This document shows, piece after piece, positions 10,932 to 20,036 of a stretch of 64,000 nucleotides of DNA (positions are counted from its first letter, which is position 1; each line of letters begins with the position of its first letter). The DNA lies in the NCBI RefSeq assembly GCF_019797865.1, contig NZ_CP081869.1, forward strand, positions 2,443,501-2,507,500, given 5' to 3'. Both the position numbers and the translations under genes were made by a program. The notes below the pieces were generated by a model, which did not search any database, was not told the DNA's origin, and saw only the letters and a program-made list of their open reading frames with translations. The DNA comes from Chenggangzhangella methanolivorans. GTDB taxonomy: Bacteria; Pseudomonadota; Alphaproteobacteria; Rhizobiales; Methylopilaceae.

Positions 10932-10947
10932 CCATCCAGATGGATGG
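10932..10947. promoter_or_regulatory. candidate operator, inverted repeat CCATCC-N4-GGATGG
   Basis: A perfect 6-4-6 inverted repeat (CCATCCAGATGGATGG) ends about 10 bases before the ATG at 10958. Its right end overlaps the GGAG ribosome-binding site of the CopG-like gene. Ribbon-helix-helix proteins usually bind such short palindromes and repress themselves, so autoregulation is a reasonable inference. Confidence 0.45.
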
Positions 10948-10957
10948 AGACTGCGGA

Positions 10958-11373
10958 ATGGGTTTGAGCCAGACACTGCGCGACAAGGGCGGCGAGACCG
11001 AGAAGATCACGGTCAACCTGGGCTTCGTCGATCTTGGCCGCGCAGACCTCCTGGTTCGGGAAGGGTTTTATTCGAACCGCGCCGACTTCATCCGCACAGC
11101 CATCCGCAACCAACTTCGCGCGCATGACGACGTCGTCTTGCAGTCGATCGCCCGGCACACCTTGAACTCGGCCTTCGGGTCTATGCGCGCGCAGACCTGG
11201 AGGCCGTCAAAGCCGCCGGCGAAGTGCTGCACGTAAAAGTCGTCGGCCTCACGCGCATCGAACCAGACGTCACGCCCGACCTCGCGCTCGCGGCCATCGG
11301 CTCCATCACCGTTCTCGGCGCGCTGCAGGCCAGCGCCGAGGTCAAGGCCGCGCTGGCCGACCGCATCCATTAG
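10958..11373 (+). pseudogene. CopG/ribbon-helix-helix family regulator, one frameshift
   Basis: It starts at the ATG at 10958 (MGLSQTLRDKGGETEKITVN) with a GGAG site. A short beta strand (EKITVNLGFVDLGR) is followed by the RHH helices (REGFYSNRADFIRTAIRNQL). The frame breaks near 11163; one added G joins ARHTL to ELGLRVYARADLE and continues to a TAG at 11371, giving about 138 aa. The C-terminal part (DLALAAIGSITVLGALQ) is typical of CopG-like proteins encoded just upstream of PHB-depolymerase-type esterases in Methylobacterium relatives. Here that esterase starts 28 bases downstream, so the two are likely one unit. Confidence 0.72.
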
Positions 11374-11401
11374 GCCAAAAGTCCGAACCAGGATCGTCAT
11401 C

Positions 11402-12553
11402 ATGAACACGGCATTCGCTGCGGCCATGCGCCGGGCGTCCAAAGAGACGCGCGCCCAAAATCTCGTAGAGGCCACTAGGTTGATTCAAGCCGTCCTCGCC
11501 GGGCGTCCGGAGGTCGCCGCCGCGCCAGACGCAGCGTCCGGGGCAAAAGCGATCGGCGCCGATGACGCCCGCTGGTCTCAGGCGGCTGGGCTGTCGCTCG
11601 GCGACGCGCTGCGCCACTTTAAGGGCGGCCTCTTGACGCCTGATCCTTTCGCCAAATCGTCGGGAGCGTCCGGTTCAAAGACGCGTGGCGAGACGTCCGT
11701 TCCAGGCGGGGCCCGGTTCGAAACCCGCGACTTCGTCTGCGCGGCGGGCGCGAGATCCTACAGACTTTATATTCCCGCCTCCGCGCCCGCACGGCCGCGC
11801 GGACTGATCGTCATGCTTCACGGCTGCACGCAGAACCCGGACGACTTCGCGCGCGGCACCGGCATGAACGACGTCGCCGAGACGCGCGGCTTCGCTGTCG
11901 CCTATCCGGGCCAGACGCGCTCCGACAACGCCAACGGATGCTGGAACTGGTTTGAGCCGAAGCATCAAGGCCGGGGCGCCGGCGAGCCAGCGATCCTTGC
12001 CGGACTGACCCAGTTCATCGTCGCTGAATTCGGGATCGATCCCAGCCAGGTCTTCGTCGCCGGTCTCTCAGCCGGCGGCGCCATGGCGGCCGTGTTGGGA
12101 GAGACTTATCCCGAACTCTACGCCGCCGTCGGCGTCCATTCCGGGCTCCCTACTCACACCGCCAAAGACGTCGCATCGGCTTTCGCGGCGATGGGCGGAG
12201 GCGGCAAGACTCGAGAGTCTCAAGGGGCACCACGCTATCCGGGCCGCACCATCGTATTTCAGGGCGGAGCCGACAAGACGGTCCATCCATCGAACGCGAC
12301 CAAGATCCTCGATGCGGCGACGCCTGACGCAGCCTCCATCTCGACGCGGCGCGTCCCGGCCGGAGAAGCGCGCCATCGCCCCGCTGCAATCACGACCATG
12401 GCGGATCAGGCGGGCGACACCATCGCCGAACTCTGGCTGGTGGAAGGCGCAGGACACGCCTGGTCCGGCGGCAAGGCCGGCGGCAGCTTCGTCGACCCAA
12501 TGGGGCCAGACGCGTCTTTGGAGATGATGCGGTTCTTTACCCGCAAAACTTGA
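11402..12553 (+). CDS. PHB depolymerase family esterase
   Basis: The product is 383 aa. After a poorly conserved N-terminal 110 residues comes an alpha/beta-hydrolase fold of the PHB-depolymerase/LpqC type: oxyanion MLHGCTQNPDDFA, nucleophile Ser in VAGLSAGGAMA, Asp in FQGGADKTVHP, and His in EGAGHAWSGG. The conserved NGCWNWF motif is present. No signal peptide is seen, so intracellular action on polyhydroxyalkanoate or a related polyester is likely. It sits directly behind the CopG-like regulator. Confidence 0.85.
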   Translation: MNTAFAAAMRRASKETRAQNLVEATRLIQAVLAGRPEVAAAPDAASGAKAIGADDARWSQAAGLSLGDALRHFKGGLLTPDPFAKSSGASGSKTRGETSVPGGARFETRDFVCAAGARSYRLYIPASAPARPRGLIVMLHGCTQNPDDFARGTGMNDVAETRGFAVAYPGQTRSDNANGCWNWFEPKHQGRGAGEPAILAGLTQFIVAEFGIDPSQVFVAGLSAGGAMAAVLGETYPELYAAVGVHSGLPTHTAKDVASAFAAMGGGGKTRESQGAPRYPGRTIVFQGGADKTVHPSNATKILDAATPDAASISTRRVPAGEARHRPAAITTMADQAGDTIAELWLVEGAGHAWSGGKAGGSFVDPMGPDASLEMMRFFTRKT

Positions 12554-12961
12554 CGCTTCGGAATGCACGCGCCGGCTCGCAACATCGGCGAGATCATCCG
12601 TTCAATCGCGCGGCCATGGGTGTGAAGGCGATTAAAGCGAACACTGCTGAGCCGGCTCCAGCTAAATCGATACTTCGCACTCAAAAAAGTAATATTTGCC
12701 ACAATCATTTAAAATCTATGAGGCCAGCTGGAGAAAGCACGGGCGCGCAAAATAAATTTCAGCTTAACTTATCAAGGCAAACGCACTTTTCAAATATGTC
12801 AAAATAAATTTGGAACGGAACTGCTTGCAAAACATTTGGCTCTTAAGACGCCCACGCGTTGGGTGGCGACTTAAGGCGCTTCAAGCCCGCTCGGGCGCCC
12901 TCGATTTTAGGCCGATTCACTTCACGCCCGCGCGGTCCGCAGAGAATGCGCCGCAGTCGCT
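12554..12961. other. 408-bp region without a supported gene
   Basis: AT-richer than its surroundings. It holds one short inverted repeat (CTCCAGCT near 12656, AGCTGGAG near 12725) and a run of short A/T tracts (12680-12830). It likely carries the promoter of the glycosyltransferase/catalase cluster. No RNA gene or convincing ORF seen. Confidence 0.5.
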
Positions 12962-14128
12962 GTGCGCGTCAGCTGTTTTCAAGCTTTAGGACAGGACGAT
13001 CGCTTGCGTATTGGCGTCATATCGCATTTGAGACATCCGATCGCAGAGCCGTTCGCTGGCGGCCTCGAGGCTCACACGTTCTCGCTCGCCAGCGGCCTCC
13101 GGCGGCGAGGTCATCACGTGACGGTGTTCGCTTCGACGGCCTCCGATCCTCGGATCGGCCTCGAGGCGATCTGCGAAGAGACGGCGTTGACGGAACTTGG
13201 GCTTGAGGAAGCCTCAGACGTTCCATTTTTCAAAGAGCATCACGCCTATCTGAGCCTGATGAGCCATCTCCGACGGCGCTCGTTCGACGTCATTCACAAC
13301 AACTCGCTGCACTATCTGCCCGTGTCGATGGCCGACACCCTTTCGGCCCCGATGGTCACGACGCTGCACACGCCACCGTTCTGCTGGCTTGAAAGCGGCG
13401 TGCGGCTCTGCGCTGCGCCTCGTTCGGTGTTCGTCGGCGTGTCGCAGTCAATCCGCAACGCATGGAGCCCTGTCGCGAAGATCGACGATGTCGTCACAAA
13501 CGGCATCGACCTGGCGCGCTTCGCTTTCCGGGCCACGCCGGATGTAGAGCCCTATTTGATCTGGTTTGGCCGCATCGTTCCCGAAAAAGGTCTCGATCTC
13601 GCGATCGACGCGGCCCGATCTATCGGCGCGAGGTTGCGGATCGCCGGCCCAATCTTGGACGCTGATTTCTACGAACAGAAGATCGCGCCGAGGCTCGGCT
13701 CCGACATCGTCTATCTCGGCCATCTCGCCCATCCCGAACTGTCGCGAGCAGTCGGCGGAGCGCGAGCGCTTCTTTGCACCCCGCAATGGGAGGAGCCCTA
13801 CGGCCTCGTCGTGGCGGAAGCGCTCGCCTGCGGCGTGCCGGTCGCGGCCTTCGCGCGCGGCGCGATTCCCGAAATCCTCGACCTGTTCTCCGGCGTGCTG
13901 GCGACGCCCGACGACGTCGGATCGCTCGCGGCTGCGGCGCTTGAGGCCCAGCGGCTTGATCGACGCGCCTGCCGCCGCCGGGCTGAGGCGCATTGCGACG
14001 CCGAGGCGATGATCGACGGCTACGAGCTCATCTACGAGCGCCTGACCCGGCACGCCCATCCGATCCGGGCGGCCGCCAAGACCGCCGCGAACCTTACGGC
14101 GCGCATCTCCGCGCCGGTCCCCGTTTGA
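12962..14128 (+). CDS. glycosyltransferase family 4
   Basis: The product is 388 aa from a GTG at 12962. A TTG at 13003, where LRIGVISHLRHPI begins, is an equally plausible start because the homologous part begins there. The N-terminal GT-B domain starts IGVISHLRHPIAEPFAGGLEAH. The C-terminal domain has LIWFGRIVPEKGLDLAI, then the GT4 signature EEPYGLVVAEALACGVPVAAF with the nucleotide-sugar-binding EX7E pattern. It would transfer a sugar from a nucleotide donor in the cytoplasm. First gene of a rightward cluster with catalase, two more transferases, a deacetylase and a methyltransferase. Confidence 0.82.
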   Translation: MRVSCFQALGQDDRLRIGVISHLRHPIAEPFAGGLEAHTFSLASGLRRRGHHVTVFASTASDPRIGLEAICEETALTELGLEEASDVPFFKEHHAYLSLMSHLRRRSFDVIHNNSLHYLPVSMADTLSAPMVTTLHTPPFCWLESGVRLCAAPRSVFVGVSQSIRNAWSPVAKIDDVVTNGIDLARFAFRATPDVEPYLIWFGRIVPEKGLDLAIDAARSIGARLRIAGPILDADFYEQKIAPRLGSDIVYLGHLAHPELSRAVGGARALLCTPQWEEPYGLVVAEALACGVPVAAFARGAIPEILDLFSGVLATPDDVGSLAAAALEAQRLDRRACRRRAEAHCDAEAMIDGYELIYERLTRHAHPIRAAAKTAANLTARISAPVPV

Positions 14129-14142
14129 CAAGGACGCCCATC

Positions 14143-16239
14143 ATGGCTGACGCCAAAAAGACAAAGAAGCCGACCGCTGAGGCCTCTCATGGCGCGGGTG
14201 GCGAACTTCACCAGACCGCCTCGGTGCCCGAAGCCCGGATCACAACCAATCACGGCGTTCCGATAAGCGACAACCAGAACTCGCTGAAGGGCGGCGGCCG
14301 AGGCCCGACGCTGCTCGAGGACTTCGTTCTCCGGGAGAAGATCCACCACTTTGACCACGAACGCATTCCGGAGCGCATCGTCCATGCGCGCGGATCGGCG
14401 GCCCACGGCTTCTTCGAGTTGACGGAGTCGCTCGCCGACGTCACCACCGCGAAGGTGCTGACCGAGGTCGGCAAGAAGACGGAAGTCTTCACGCGCTTCT
14501 CCACGGTGGCCGGCGGCGCAGGATCGGTCGACACCCCGCGCGACGTCCGCGGCTTCGCGGTGAAGTTCTATACGAACGAAGGCAACTGGGACCTCGTCGG
14601 CAACAACATCCCGGTGTTCTTCATCCAGGATGCGATCAAGTTTCCGGACCTGATCCACTCGGTGAAGATGGAGGCCGACAGCGGCTATCCACAGGCGGCT
14701 TCCGCGCACGACACATTTTGGGACTTCATCAGCCTGATGCCTGAGTCGACCCACATGAACATGTGGGCGATGTCCGACCGAGGCATTCCGCGCTCGCTCA
14801 GAATGATGGAGGGGTTCGGCGTCAACACCTTCCGCCTTTTGAACGAGGACGGCGTCGCGACGCTGGTCAAATTCCACTGGCGGCCCAAGCTCGGGACGCA
14901 GTCCACCTGCTGGGACGAGGCGGTCAAGATCGCCGGCGCCGACCCGGACTACCACCGCCGCGACCTTTATGAGGCGATCGCCGACGGCTCGTTCCCCGAA
15001 TGGGAGTTCGGCGTCCAGCTCTTCACGCAGAAAGAAGCCGACGCGCTGCCGTTCGACATCCTCGACGCGACCAAGCTCGTGCCCGAGGAGGTCGCGCCGA
15101 TCCGCATCATCGGCCGCATGGTGCTGAACCGCAACCCCGACAACTTCTTCGCCGAGACCGAGCAGGTCGCCTTCCTGCCGACCAACATGCCGCCCGGAAT
15201 CGACGTGTCGGAGGATCCGCTGCTGCAAGGGCGGCTGTTCTCCTACCAAGACACCCAGCTGTCTCGGCTCGGCACGGTGAACTTCCACCAGATCCCGATC
15301 AACCAGGCCAAGGGCTGCCCGTTCCAGAACTTCCAGCGCGACGGGCAGATGCAGACGCACGTTTCGAAGGGCCGCGCCAACTACGAGCCGAACAGCCTTA
15401 GCGAGTCCGGAGAGGACGGCGGCCCGCGCGCCGATCCGAAGGGCGGCTTCCGCACGGCCGCTGTCCCGCTCGAAGGGACCAAGATTCGCATCCGGTCGGA
15501 GACTTTCGCCGACCACTTCAGCCAGGCGCGTCTGTTCTTCAGGTCGCAGACAGGTCCGGAACAGGCCCATCTCGCGAGCGCGATCGTGTTCGAGCTGTCG
15601 AAGGTTTCGCTCAACCACGTGCGTCTGCGCGTGCTCGCCAACCTCATGAATGTCGACGAGGAGCTCGCGACGCGCGTCGCCGCGGGGCTCGCCATCGACC
15701 TGCCGAAAAAGGCGGACGCCGCGGTCGAGCCGATCGACCTCGATCTGTCGCCGGCGCTCCGCATCGTCGGCAAATATCCCGAGACGCTCGAAGGCCGGCA
15801 GATCGGCGTGCTCGTGACCGACGACGCCGACGGCAAGATAGTAGACGCGCTGAAGGCCGCGGCCGAAGGTGAAGGCGCCAAGGTCAAGATCGTCGCGCTC
15901 AAGATCGGCGGCGTGACGCTCAAAGGTGGCAAGAAGCTGAAGGCCGACGCCCAGCTTCAGGGCGCGCCGTCCGTGATTTTCGACGCGGTCGCGATCGTCG
16001 CGTCCCAGGCCGGGTGTTCCGGGCTCCTGAAGGAAGGCGCGGCCGTCGACTTCGCCAAGGACGCCTTCGGTCATCTGAAGGCGATCGGCCATACCGAGGA
16101 AGCTCAACCCCTACTCGACAAGGCGGGCGTCGAGCCTGACGCAGGCGTCGTGGATCTTGGAGGGGGGGCGGATGCGTTCCTCACACCGGCGCGCACCCGT
16201 CAGTGGGATCGCGAGCCGAGCGTCCGCATCCTCGCTTGA
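14143..16239 (+). CDS. katE: large-subunit catalase HPII (clade 2)
   Basis: The product is 698 aa from the ATG at 14143 (AAGGA site); the frame upstream to 13993 overlaps the transferase and is rejected. It decomposes hydrogen peroxide. Catalytic His 81 (ERIVHARGSAAHG), distal Asn (GNWDLVGNNIPVFF), and the proximal haem-ligand Tyr near residue 368 (RLFSYQDTQLSRLG) are all present. The C-terminal flavodoxin/GATase1-like domain of large catalases follows (GRQIGVLVTDDADG to the end). Length fits HPII of about 700 aa. Its place inside a glycosyltransferase cluster is unusual. Neighbour genes are 14 bp upstream and overlapping or adjacent downstream. Confidence 0.95.
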   Translation: MADAKKTKKPTAEASHGAGGELHQTASVPEARITTNHGVPISDNQNSLKGGGRGPTLLEDFVLREKIHHFDHERIPERIVHARGSAAHGFFELTESLADVTTAKVLTEVGKKTEVFTRFSTVAGGAGSVDTPRDVRGFAVKFYTNEGNWDLVGNNIPVFFIQDAIKFPDLIHSVKMEADSGYPQAASAHDTFWDFISLMPESTHMNMWAMSDRGIPRSLRMMEGFGVNTFRLLNEDGVATLVKFHWRPKLGTQSTCWDEAVKIAGADPDYHRRDLYEAIADGSFPEWEFGVQLFTQKEADALPFDILDATKLVPEEVAPIRIIGRMVLNRNPDNFFAETEQVAFLPTNMPPGIDVSEDPLLQGRLFSYQDTQLSRLGTVNFHQIPINQAKGCPFQNFQRDGQMQTHVSKGRANYEPNSLSESGEDGGPRADPKGGFRTAAVPLEGTKIRIRSETFADHFSQARLFFRSQTGPEQAHLASAIVFELSKVSLNHVRLRVLANLMNVDEELATRVAAGLAIDLPKKADAAVEPIDLDLSPALRIVGKYPETLEGRQIGVLVTDDADGKIVDALKAAAEGEGAKVKIVALKIGGVTLKGGKKLKADAQLQGAPSVIFDAVAIVASQAGCSGLLKEGAAVDFAKDAFGHLKAIGHTEEAQPLLDKAGVEPDAGVVDLGGGADAFLTPARTRQWDREPSVRILA

Positions 16240-16247
16240 GCGCCGAC

Positions 16248-17207
16248 GTGACCAGCCACCGGCATCTTCCGCCCCTGGCGATTACCGTCGGGGGCTTCTG
16301 CGTTTGCGTGCCGGCGCGCGATGAAGTCCATCGCATCGGACGGCTGCTCGCGGCCCTCGCGGCGCAAGACCATCTCGGTGCGATTCCAGTGGTGATCGCG
16401 CTTAACAACACCACCGACGCCTCCCGCTACGTGATCGAGGCCGTCGGCCGGCGCCACGTCGATCGATTGGACATCCATCTTGACGAGCACGTGTTTCCGG
16501 AAGATCTGGCGCATGCTGGTTCAGCCCGACGGCGCGCCATGGACCTCGGCTTCAGGCGGCTCGGCGGAACCGGCGTACTGCTGACAACGGATGCCGACGC
16601 CCGGCCGCCGCCAAATTGGGTGGCTGCGAACCTGAAGGCCATCGCCGCAGGCGCCGACATCGTCGGCGGCGCTCTCGCCCTCGACGAGGATGAGCCCGCC
16701 GCCTCCGCGATCATCGATCGCTGGGCGTTGCTCGCGCGCTATTGGGCGATCGTCAGGACGATCGAGGACGAAATCGACCCGAAGCCATGGGACCCGCAGC
16801 CGCGTCACGGCGACCACACCGGCGCCAGTCTTGCGGTCACCGCAAAAGCCTATCGCGCGGTCGGCGGCGTCCCCGTCGTTCCGCTCGGCGAGGACGTAGC
16901 GCTGGTGAACGCCGTTGTAGCCATGGGAGGTCGGCTGGCCCATCCAATCGACGTCCAAGTCAAGGTCTCGCCCCGGCTCGTCGGCCGTGCCGCGGGCGGC
17001 ATGGCCGAGGCCATGGTGGCGCTCTCAGGCGATCCCGATCGTCCCCGGACGCTGACGGCGCCAGGTTTCAGACATTGGCGAGAGCGCGCCGAATGGCGGC
17101 GCGCGCTACGCGGCCGTCCAGACGGCTACGCTGAAATCGCAAGGCTCGAGCCGACGCTGCCGCCGATGCCATGCGACATGGCTCTTGAGCCGGAGACAGT
17201 CCGATGA
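16248..17207 (+). CDS. glycosyltransferase family 2
   Basis: Start uncertain: GTG at 16248 (VTSHRHLPP) is chosen; TTG 16236 and ATG 16203 overlap katE. The GT-A fold is shown by VCVPARDEVHRIGRLLAAL, ALNNTTDAS, a DxD-like TTDADARPPPNW, and HTGASLAVTAKAYRAVGG. It ends in the ATGA overlap with the next gene. Family members with this ALNN..D signature are found in alphaproteobacterial clusters with PIG-L deacetylases and NodS-like methyltransferases. It likely adds a hexosamine or similar sugar to a lipid or small acceptor. Confidence 0.8.
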   Translation: MTSHRHLPPLAITVGGFCVCVPARDEVHRIGRLLAALAAQDHLGAIPVVIALNNTTDASRYVIEAVGRRHVDRLDIHLDEHVFPEDLAHAGSARRRAMDLGFRRLGGTGVLLTTDADARPPPNWVAANLKAIAAGADIVGGALALDEDEPAASAIIDRWALLARYWAIVRTIEDEIDPKPWDPQPRHGDHTGASLAVTAKAYRAVGGVPVVPLGEDVALVNAVVAMGGRLAHPIDVQVKVSPRLVGRAAGGMAEAMVALSGDPDRPRTLTAPGFRHWRERAEWRRALRGRPDGYAEIARLEPTLPPMPCDMALEPETVR

Positions 17208-18235
17208 GCGGCGCGATCGGCTATTACGTCCACCATCACGGGCAAGGTCACCGCCAGCGCGCCATGGCGATCGCCGCCCACGCGCCGAACCGCTTCACCC
17301 TGATCGGCACCGGACTGGCCGACCTACCGGAGCCCTTTCGACGTATCGATCTCGCAGATGACCGTCTGACGAAAGACAACACTTTCGAGGGGTTCGACGG
17401 CGGAGCCGAACGGCCGGACGCGCTCCATTACGCGCCCATCGCCCATGACGGCGTTCGCGCCCGAAACCTTGCGATGGTCGAGTGGATCGCGCGTGAGAAG
17501 CCGGCCGCGATCGTGGTCGATGTTTCGGTCGAAACCGCGATGCTGGCCCGGCTCTGCGCGACGCCGACGATCTATGTGCGTCTTGCGGGACACCGCAACG
17601 ATCCCGCCCATCTCGACGCTTTTCGGGGCGCCCGGGCGTTGCTGTCGCCGTTTCACGCCGACCTGGACGATCCGGAGATGGCGGACTGGATCCTCGCCAA
17701 GACCCGGTATGCGCCTGGCCTCACTGGTCCCGGCGCGGCCCCCAGGCCTTGCGACCGGGTGGTTCTGGTCGTGGTCGGCGCCGGCGGCTCCGTCATCGAC
17801 GGAGAGCGACTGGCCGCTGCGGCCAGGTCGACGCCGGATCTCAGGTGGCGGGTCATCGGTTCGGTCAAACCGGCCCCGGTCGTGCCGGACAATCTGAAGA
17901 TGCTTGGGTGGGTGAGCGACGCTGACCGCGAGATCGCTCAGGCCGGCGTCGTGATCGGAGCCGCGGGCGACGGCGTGCTCGGCGCGGTCGCGGCCGCGGC
18001 GCGCCCCTTCGTCTGCCTGCCTGAGCCGCGCCCCTATGGGGAGCAGGTCGCCAAAGGACGTCGTCTCCGCGCTCTCGACGCCGCCGTGGTGTTGGACAAA
18101 TGGCCCGAAGCTGCGGACTGGCCCGAGGTTCTTGAGCGCGCTCGGCGGCTTGATAGACAGCGCATCTATGCCCTGCACGACTCGCAGGGAACCGAGAAGG
18201 CGGCCGCGTTCCTGCTCGAGGTCGCGGGCCGATGA
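17204..18235 (+). CDS. MurG/GT28-like glycosyltransferase
   Basis: The product is 343 aa. The N-terminal loop HHHGQGHRQRAMAIA (residues 9-23) is the glycine-rich acceptor/phosphate loop seen in GT28-type GT-B enzymes. The C-terminal half has VVLVVVGAGG and an IGAAGDGVLGAVAAAARPFVCLPE motif, like the G-loop and donor site of MurG. Overall similarity to MurG is remote. It overlaps both neighbours by four bases, so it is a core member of the glycoconjugate operon. Confidence 0.7.
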   Translation: MSGAIGYYVHHHGQGHRQRAMAIAAHAPNRFTLIGTGLADLPEPFRRIDLADDRLTKDNTFEGFDGGAERPDALHYAPIAHDGVRARNLAMVEWIAREKPAAIVVDVSVETAMLARLCATPTIYVRLAGHRNDPAHLDAFRGARALLSPFHADLDDPEMADWILAKTRYAPGLTGPGAAPRPCDRVVLVVVGAGGSVIDGERLAAAARSTPDLRWRVIGSVKPAPVVPDNLKMLGWVSDADREIAQAGVVIGAAGDGVLGAVAAAARPFVCLPEPRPYGEQVAKGRRLRALDAAVVLDKWPEAADWPEVLERARRLDRQRIYALHDSQGTEKAAAFLLEVAGR

Positions 18236-19338
18236 CAAACATGCCGTCCACGGCCCTGCATCTCTACATGCTCTCAAGCGCACTGACTGAACTCGGCGCC
18301 CGCTATGACGCGGCCCCTGACTATCCGGCTGACAGCTTGGCGCTTTTGGTTCGCAGCGGTCTCCACGCGACCTTCGCGCCAGAAGAGTGCGGCGGGCAGC
18401 GTTTCACAGATCCGACGGCGGAAAACATTGCTTTGCTCGATTGCCTTCGTCTCGTTGGACGCGCCGACCTGAGCCTTGGCCGCATCTTCGAAGGTCACGT
18501 GAACGCCCTGAAGCTGTACAACTGGTATGGCTCGGAAGCGCAGAAACGGCGCCTGAGAGACGATCTGAGCCTCGGGCGGATCTTCGGTTGCTGGGCGACG
18601 GAACCTAAGCCTGGCGTCACGCTCGAAGCGGATCCGTTCGGCTGGCGGCTGACAGGAGCGAAGCGCTTTGCGACCGGGGCCGGCGGAATCGATTTCGCCG
18701 TCATCACGGCTCAGCCAGCGGAAGGCCTTCGGCGGCTTGCGATAGTGCCCGCCAACGCGCCCGAGCGCGCCGACAATGCCAGCTGGCGGGTTCGCGGCAT
18801 GCGCGCAACAATGAGCGGGACATATGACGTCGGCGGTTTGCGTCTCACCGAGGACGATCTTCTCGGCGGGCCGGGCGACTATGATCGCGAGCCGCGCTTC
18901 ACTGCGGGAGCCTGGCGATTCTGTGCAGTCCAACTCGGTGGCGCAGAGGCGCTGCTCGTCGAGACGAGAAACGTGATGTCGGACGGAGCGCGCGCCGATC
19001 CCCTCCAGCGCGCGACCTTTGGCGCCGCGGTGGCCGCGGTGCGCACCGCCTATCTCTGGACCCGCGAGGCCGCGGTCCGAGCCGCCGCCGACGACCCCGA
19101 CGCGGTCCCCTTTGTGCAGATGACGCGCGGGGTCGTAGAACGCGCCGCGCTCGATGCGATGGAGGCGGCCGCCCGTCTCGCCGGCACGCGCAGCGCGTTC
19201 GAGGGGCAGCGCATCGACAAGATCACCCGCGACTTGAGCCTCTATTTGCGTCAGGCGGGGCCCGACCACGCGCGTGATCAGGCGGCGATCGCGTGGCTCG
19301 ATCATGATGTCTGGGGCGCAGGAGACGAACTTTGGTGA
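18232..19338 (+). CDS. acyl-CoA dehydrogenase family protein
   Basis: The product is 368 aa. The helical N-domain (LLVRSGLHATFAPEECGGQR, LSLGRIFEGHVNALKL) is followed by the beta domain (CWATEPKPGVTLE, GWRLTGAKRFATGAGGIDFAVI) and a C-terminal helical bundle (AAARLAGTRSAFEGQRIDKITRDL). This matches the acyl-CoA dehydrogenase fold, with FAD binding expected. Beta-oxidation is unlikely in this context. It may desaturate or oxidise a carrier-bound acyl or sugar intermediate in the pathway of the surrounding transferases. Overlaps both neighbours. Confidence 0.76.
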   Translation: MTNMPSTALHLYMLSSALTELGARYDAAPDYPADSLALLVRSGLHATFAPEECGGQRFTDPTAENIALLDCLRLVGRADLSLGRIFEGHVNALKLYNWYGSEAQKRRLRDDLSLGRIFGCWATEPKPGVTLEADPFGWRLTGAKRFATGAGGIDFAVITAQPAEGLRRLAIVPANAPERADNASWRVRGMRATMSGTYDVGGLRLTEDDLLGGPGDYDREPRFTAGAWRFCAVQLGGAEALLVETRNVMSDGARADPLQRATFGAAVAAVRTAYLWTREAAVRAAADDPDAVPFVQMTRGVVERAALDAMEAAARLAGTRSAFEGQRIDKITRDLSLYLRQAGPDHARDQAAIAWLDHDVWGAGDELW

Positions 19339-20036
19339 CATCCGGCGTCTCCGCCCAACCGCTGTCACGCAGTCAATGGGCGACCGCGCGCTGGCTGGTG
19401 CTCGCCCCGCATGCCGACGACGAGACGATCGGGGCGGGCGCGCTGATCGCCACCGCCGCGAGACGGGGACGGCTCGCCGGCGTCGCCTTCGTGACCGACG
19501 GCGCCGGGTCGCATCCTCACGCCGATGGTCGCAGCCGCGCGATGCTTGTCGCGTTGAGGCGACGCGAGGCCGAGCGCGCTATGAGGCGGCTCGCGCCCGC
19601 CGCGCCCGCGGTGACGTTCCTCGACTGGCCCGACGCCGCTCCGCCGGCGGAAGGCGAGCCGGCGTTCGAGCGCGCGCTTTCTCGTCTCTCAGCCCATTGC
19701 CGCCGCGAGCGCGTCGACGCTGTTGCGGTCACCGCGCTGCATGAGCCGCATTGCGATCACGAGGCCGCATGTCGCCTCGCCTACGCGCTCCAGAAGCGCG
19801 CCTTCCTGCCCCTCGCCGTGTTCGAATATCTCGTATGGGCGGACGGTCCGCCTGACGGAAGCTATCGCGCGCTGCGCACCGGCGTCGCCCCGACCGGTCC
19901 GCGGCGCCTCGCGCTGGCGGCGCATCGCAGCCAGACGACTCCGCTCGAGGGCGAAGGTTTTCGGCTACCGACGCGCCATTTCAAGTCTCCGCCGTTCGAC
20001 CTGCTTTATGTGAGGAGCGCCGCCCATGGAGGATAA
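19332..20036 (+). CDS. PIG-L (LmbE) family deacetylase
   Basis: The product is 234 aa from TTG 19332 or GTG 19335, overlapping the previous stop. Zinc-site motif LAPHADDETIGAGA (His, Asp, Asp) is near the N-terminus, and the third ligand is in HEPHCDHEAACRLAY. These enzymes remove N-acetyl groups from GlcNAc-type sugars (LmbE, MshB, PIG-L). With transferases upstream and a NodS-like N-methyltransferase downstream, it could expose an amine that is then methylated, similar in logic to NodB then NodS. Confidence 0.85.
   Translation: MVTSGVSAQPLSRSQWATARWLVLAPHADDETIGAGALIATAARRGRLAGVAFVTDGAGSHPHADGRSRAMLVALRRREAERAMRRLAPAAPAVTFLDWPDAAPPAEGEPAFERALSRLSAHCRRERVDAVAVTALHEPHCDHEAACRLAYALQKRAFLPLAVFEYLVWADGPPDGSYRALRTGVAPTGPRRLALAAHRSQTTPLEGEGFRLPTRHFKSPPFDLLYVRSAAHGG

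Noticed and set aside
11381..12568. Minus-strand frames opposite the PHB-depolymerase gene
   Set aside because: They run against an esterase with an intact catalytic triad; no support of their own.
14032..16107. 691-codon open frame on the minus strand opposite katE
   Set aside because: Exact antisense of an unmistakable catalase; long shadow frames are common in GC-rich DNA and this one has no domain or ribosome-binding site.
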